This document shows positions 6,376 to 7,875 of a DNA stretch of 7,875 nt, piece after piece; within the stretch, counting starts at the first letter, position 1; each line of letters begins with the position of its first letter. The position numbers and the translations under genes are program-made. Origin of the DNA: Nitrospirae bacterium RIFCSPHIGHO2_01_FULL_66_17 (GTDB taxonomy: Bacteria > Nitrospirota > Nitrospiria > 2-01-FULL-66-17); NCBI GenBank assembly GCA_001803875.1, contig MHEO01000080.1:1-7875 (forward strand). The letters run 5' to 3'. A model generated the notes under the pieces. The model did no database searches and was not told where the DNA came from. It worked only from the letters and a program-made list of their open reading frames with translations.

Positions 6376-7581
6376 ATGGCATCGACGTTTGTTTGGAGCG
6401 GCAAAACCCGCCAAGGCCAGGTCCAGAAGGGCGAATTGGTCGCAAAGACCCGCGAAGAGGTCATCGCGCAGCTCCGCAAGCAGAATATTCTCGTGACATC
6501 GGTTCAGGAGAAGGCGGCGTCGCGGAAATTCCCCGGCTTCGGCGGCAGGGTCGGGAGCAGGGACATCGTGATTTTCACCCGCCAGTTCTCGACCATGATC
6601 GACGCGGGGTTGCCGTTGGTCCAATGCCTTGAAATCCTGTCGAACCAAACCGAGAATAAGACGCTGGCCAAAACGATCGGTCTGGTCCGCGCCGATGTCG
6701 AGTCAGGATCGACCTACGCGGACGCGCTCCGAAAATTTCCCAAGGTGTTCGATGATCTCTACGTCAACATGGTCGCCGCGGGCGAAGCCGGCGGAATCCT
6801 CGACACGATTCTGAACCGGCTTGCCAAGCATATCGAAAAGGCGATGAAGCTGAAGAAAGAGATCACGACCGCCATGGTGTACCCGGGCGTGATCATCGGC
6901 GTTGCCGTGGTCGTGATCAGCGTCCTGATGGTGTGGGTGATCCCCATCTTCGCCTCGATGTTTACCGATTTCGGAGGCGTGCTGCCGTTGCCCACCCGTA
7001 TCGTCGTGGGCGCGAGTGATTTCATGAAACACAACATTCTGTTCATCATCGGAGGCGCCGTCGCGCTGGGGTACGGTGTGAAGCGATACTATGGGACGAC
7101 GGCGGGGCGACGATTGATTGATCGGTTCGCCCTCAAAGTGCCGGTCATGGGCGATCTGATCCGCAAGGCGGCCGTGGCCAAGTTCACCCGGACCCTGGGG
7201 ACGCTGATCGCGAGCGGGGTGCCGATCCTGGAAGGTCTGAGCATCGTGGCCAAGACCTCGGGCAATAAGACGGTGGAGGACGCCCTCGTGTCGGCGCGCC
7301 AAAGCATCAGCGAGGGCAAGACGGTATCGGAACCGCTGGGACAATCCAAAGTCTTTCCGCCCATGGTGATCCAGATGATCGCGGTTGGCGAGACGACCGG
7401 CGCGTTGGACGCCATGCTGTCCAAGATCGCCGATTTCTACGACGACGAGGTCGAGTCGGCGGTCGCGGCCCTCACGTCTCTGCTTGAGCCGATGCTGATG
7501 GTGGTTCTCGGGCTCGTGATCGGGTTCATCGTCATCGCCATGTACATGCCGATCTTTCAGATGGGATCGGTTGTCGGGTAG
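6376..7581 (+). CDS. pilC: Type IV pilus inner-membrane platform protein PilC
   Basis: This polytopic inner-membrane protein couples the PilB and PilT motors to pilin insertion and removal. The 401-residue protein starts with the PilC-type N-terminal region (about 1-55, beginning FVWSGKTRQGQVQKGEL). Two T2SSF domains follow, roughly 67-190 and 270-392. Each holds the repeated family pattern: FTRQFSTMIDAGLPL (67-81) with AAGEAGGILD (134-143), and FTRTLGTLIASGVPI (270-284) with AVGETTGALD (336-345). Membrane segments are at about 169-191, 220-237 and 371-393, the usual three. The start ATG 6376 is preceded by GGGGGAG. Length and order (pilB-pilT-pilC) are standard. GspF is the only serious alternative, and the adjoining pilT makes it unlikely. 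Confidence 0.95.
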   Translation: MASTFVWSGKTRQGQVQKGELVAKTREEVIAQLRKQNILVTSVQEKAASRKFPGFGGRVGSRDIVIFTRQFSTMIDAGLPLVQCLEILSNQTENKTLAKTIGLVRADVESGSTYADALRKFPKVFDDLYVNMVAAGEAGGILDTILNRLAKHIEKAMKLKKEITTAMVYPGVIIGVAVVVISVLMVWVIPIFASMFTDFGGVLPLPTRIVVGASDFMKHNILFIIGGAVALGYGVKRYYGTTAGRRLIDRFALKVPVMGDLIRKAAVAKFTRTLGTLIASGVPILEGLSIVAKTSGNKTVEDALVSARQSISEGKTVSEPLGQSKVFPPMVIQMIAVGETTGALDAMLSKIADFYDDEVESAVAALTSLLEPMLMVVLGLVIGFIVIAMYMPIFQMGSVVG

Positions 7582-7595
7582 GCGGGCCTCGCGAC

Positions 7596-7875
7596 GTGAC
7601 GCCGGAGACGATCCACGCGAAACTCAGGTGGTTGATCGGTCTCCGGGTGGTGGTCGTGACGGTGTTTCTGGGCCTGTTCCTGGCTCTGGAGACCGGCTCG
7701 TACGGCCGCGGCGCATCCTCCCTCTTTTCCACCCTCATCATCGGCACGTACGGGTTGACGATTCTGTACGCCCTTGCGCTCAAGTGGATGCGACCGACGT
7801 GGGGCGCGGGATTCGCGGCGATCCAAACGGCGGGAGATGTGGCGAGCATCACCGCGGTCGTCGCCGCGACCGGCG
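7596..7875 (+). CDS. pilS: Probable PilS-type sensor histidine kinase, N-terminal membrane region (3' truncated by window)
   Basis: An open frame begins at GTG 7596, 14 bases after the pilC stop, and runs off the window after 93 codons without a stop. It opens VTPETIHAKLRWLIGLRVVV, the pattern seen at the N-terminus of PilS-like kinases: a short cytoplasmic start, then an LRWLIGLR-type entry into the first membrane helix. Hydrophobic segments are at about residues 16-32 and 42-63, and another begins near 78. PilS is a multi-spanning kinase that in Pseudomonas senses pilin in the membrane and phosphorylates the sigma54 activator PilR. The kinase domains lie outside the window, so identity rests on N-terminal resemblance and on position after pilBTC. 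It could be another membrane histidine kinase. The ribosome binding site is weak, so coupling to pilC translation is likely. Confidence 0.68.
   Translation, partial: MTPETIHAKLRWLIGLRVVVVTVFLGLFLALETGSYGRGASSLFSTLIIGTYGLTILYALALKWMRPTWGAGFAAIQTAGDVASITAVVAATG

Overview
This window is an ordinary chromosomal stretch of a high-GC Gram-negative-type bacterium. Codons end mostly in G or C on whichever strand is coding. Combining yggS-yggT-divIVA with a pilB-pilT-pilC-pilS cluster recalls Nitrospirota (Nitrospira-like) genomes, with NC10 or deltaproteobacterial-type lineages as alternatives. This placement comes from memory of gene order and is not certain. I see no insertion sequence, phage, CRISPR array, tRNA or rRNA, and no gene-free stretch longer than 300 bases.

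Left part (1-1402, plus strand): the 3' two thirds of yggS (PLP homeostasis), yggT (small membrane protein) and a divIVA-family coiled-coil protein, closely spaced and probably one operon. A 96-residue protein of unknown function (1420-1710) lies on the minus strand and converges on divIVA. It has its own candidate TATAAT promoter, placed inside the leader of the divergent gene pgsA.

Middle (1840-3278, plus strand): a PgsA-type CDP-alcohol phosphatidyltransferase and shikimate dehydrogenase (aroE), coupled by an ATGA overlap. A well-formed intrinsic terminator closes this unit. Its U-tract runs directly into the -35 box of a strong sigma70-type promoter for the next operon.

Right part (3386-7875, plus strand): the type IV pilus motor set. 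PilB is the extension ATPase, PilT the retraction ATPase and PilC the inner-membrane platform. They are followed by the N-terminal membrane part of a probable PilS sensor kinase, cut by the window edge. PilB carries a tandem motif at its N-terminus matching the c-di-GMP-binding MshEN domain. A complete sigma54 core promoter match lies over the last codons of pilB, about 45 bases before pilT. Together with a neighbouring PilS-like kinase, this suggests pilT-pilC can be transcribed separately under PilS/PilR-RpoN control.

I found no wholly new system. The most useful leads are the pilT sigma54 site, the PilB c-di-GMP motif, the terminator/promoter junction and the small divergent unknown gene.
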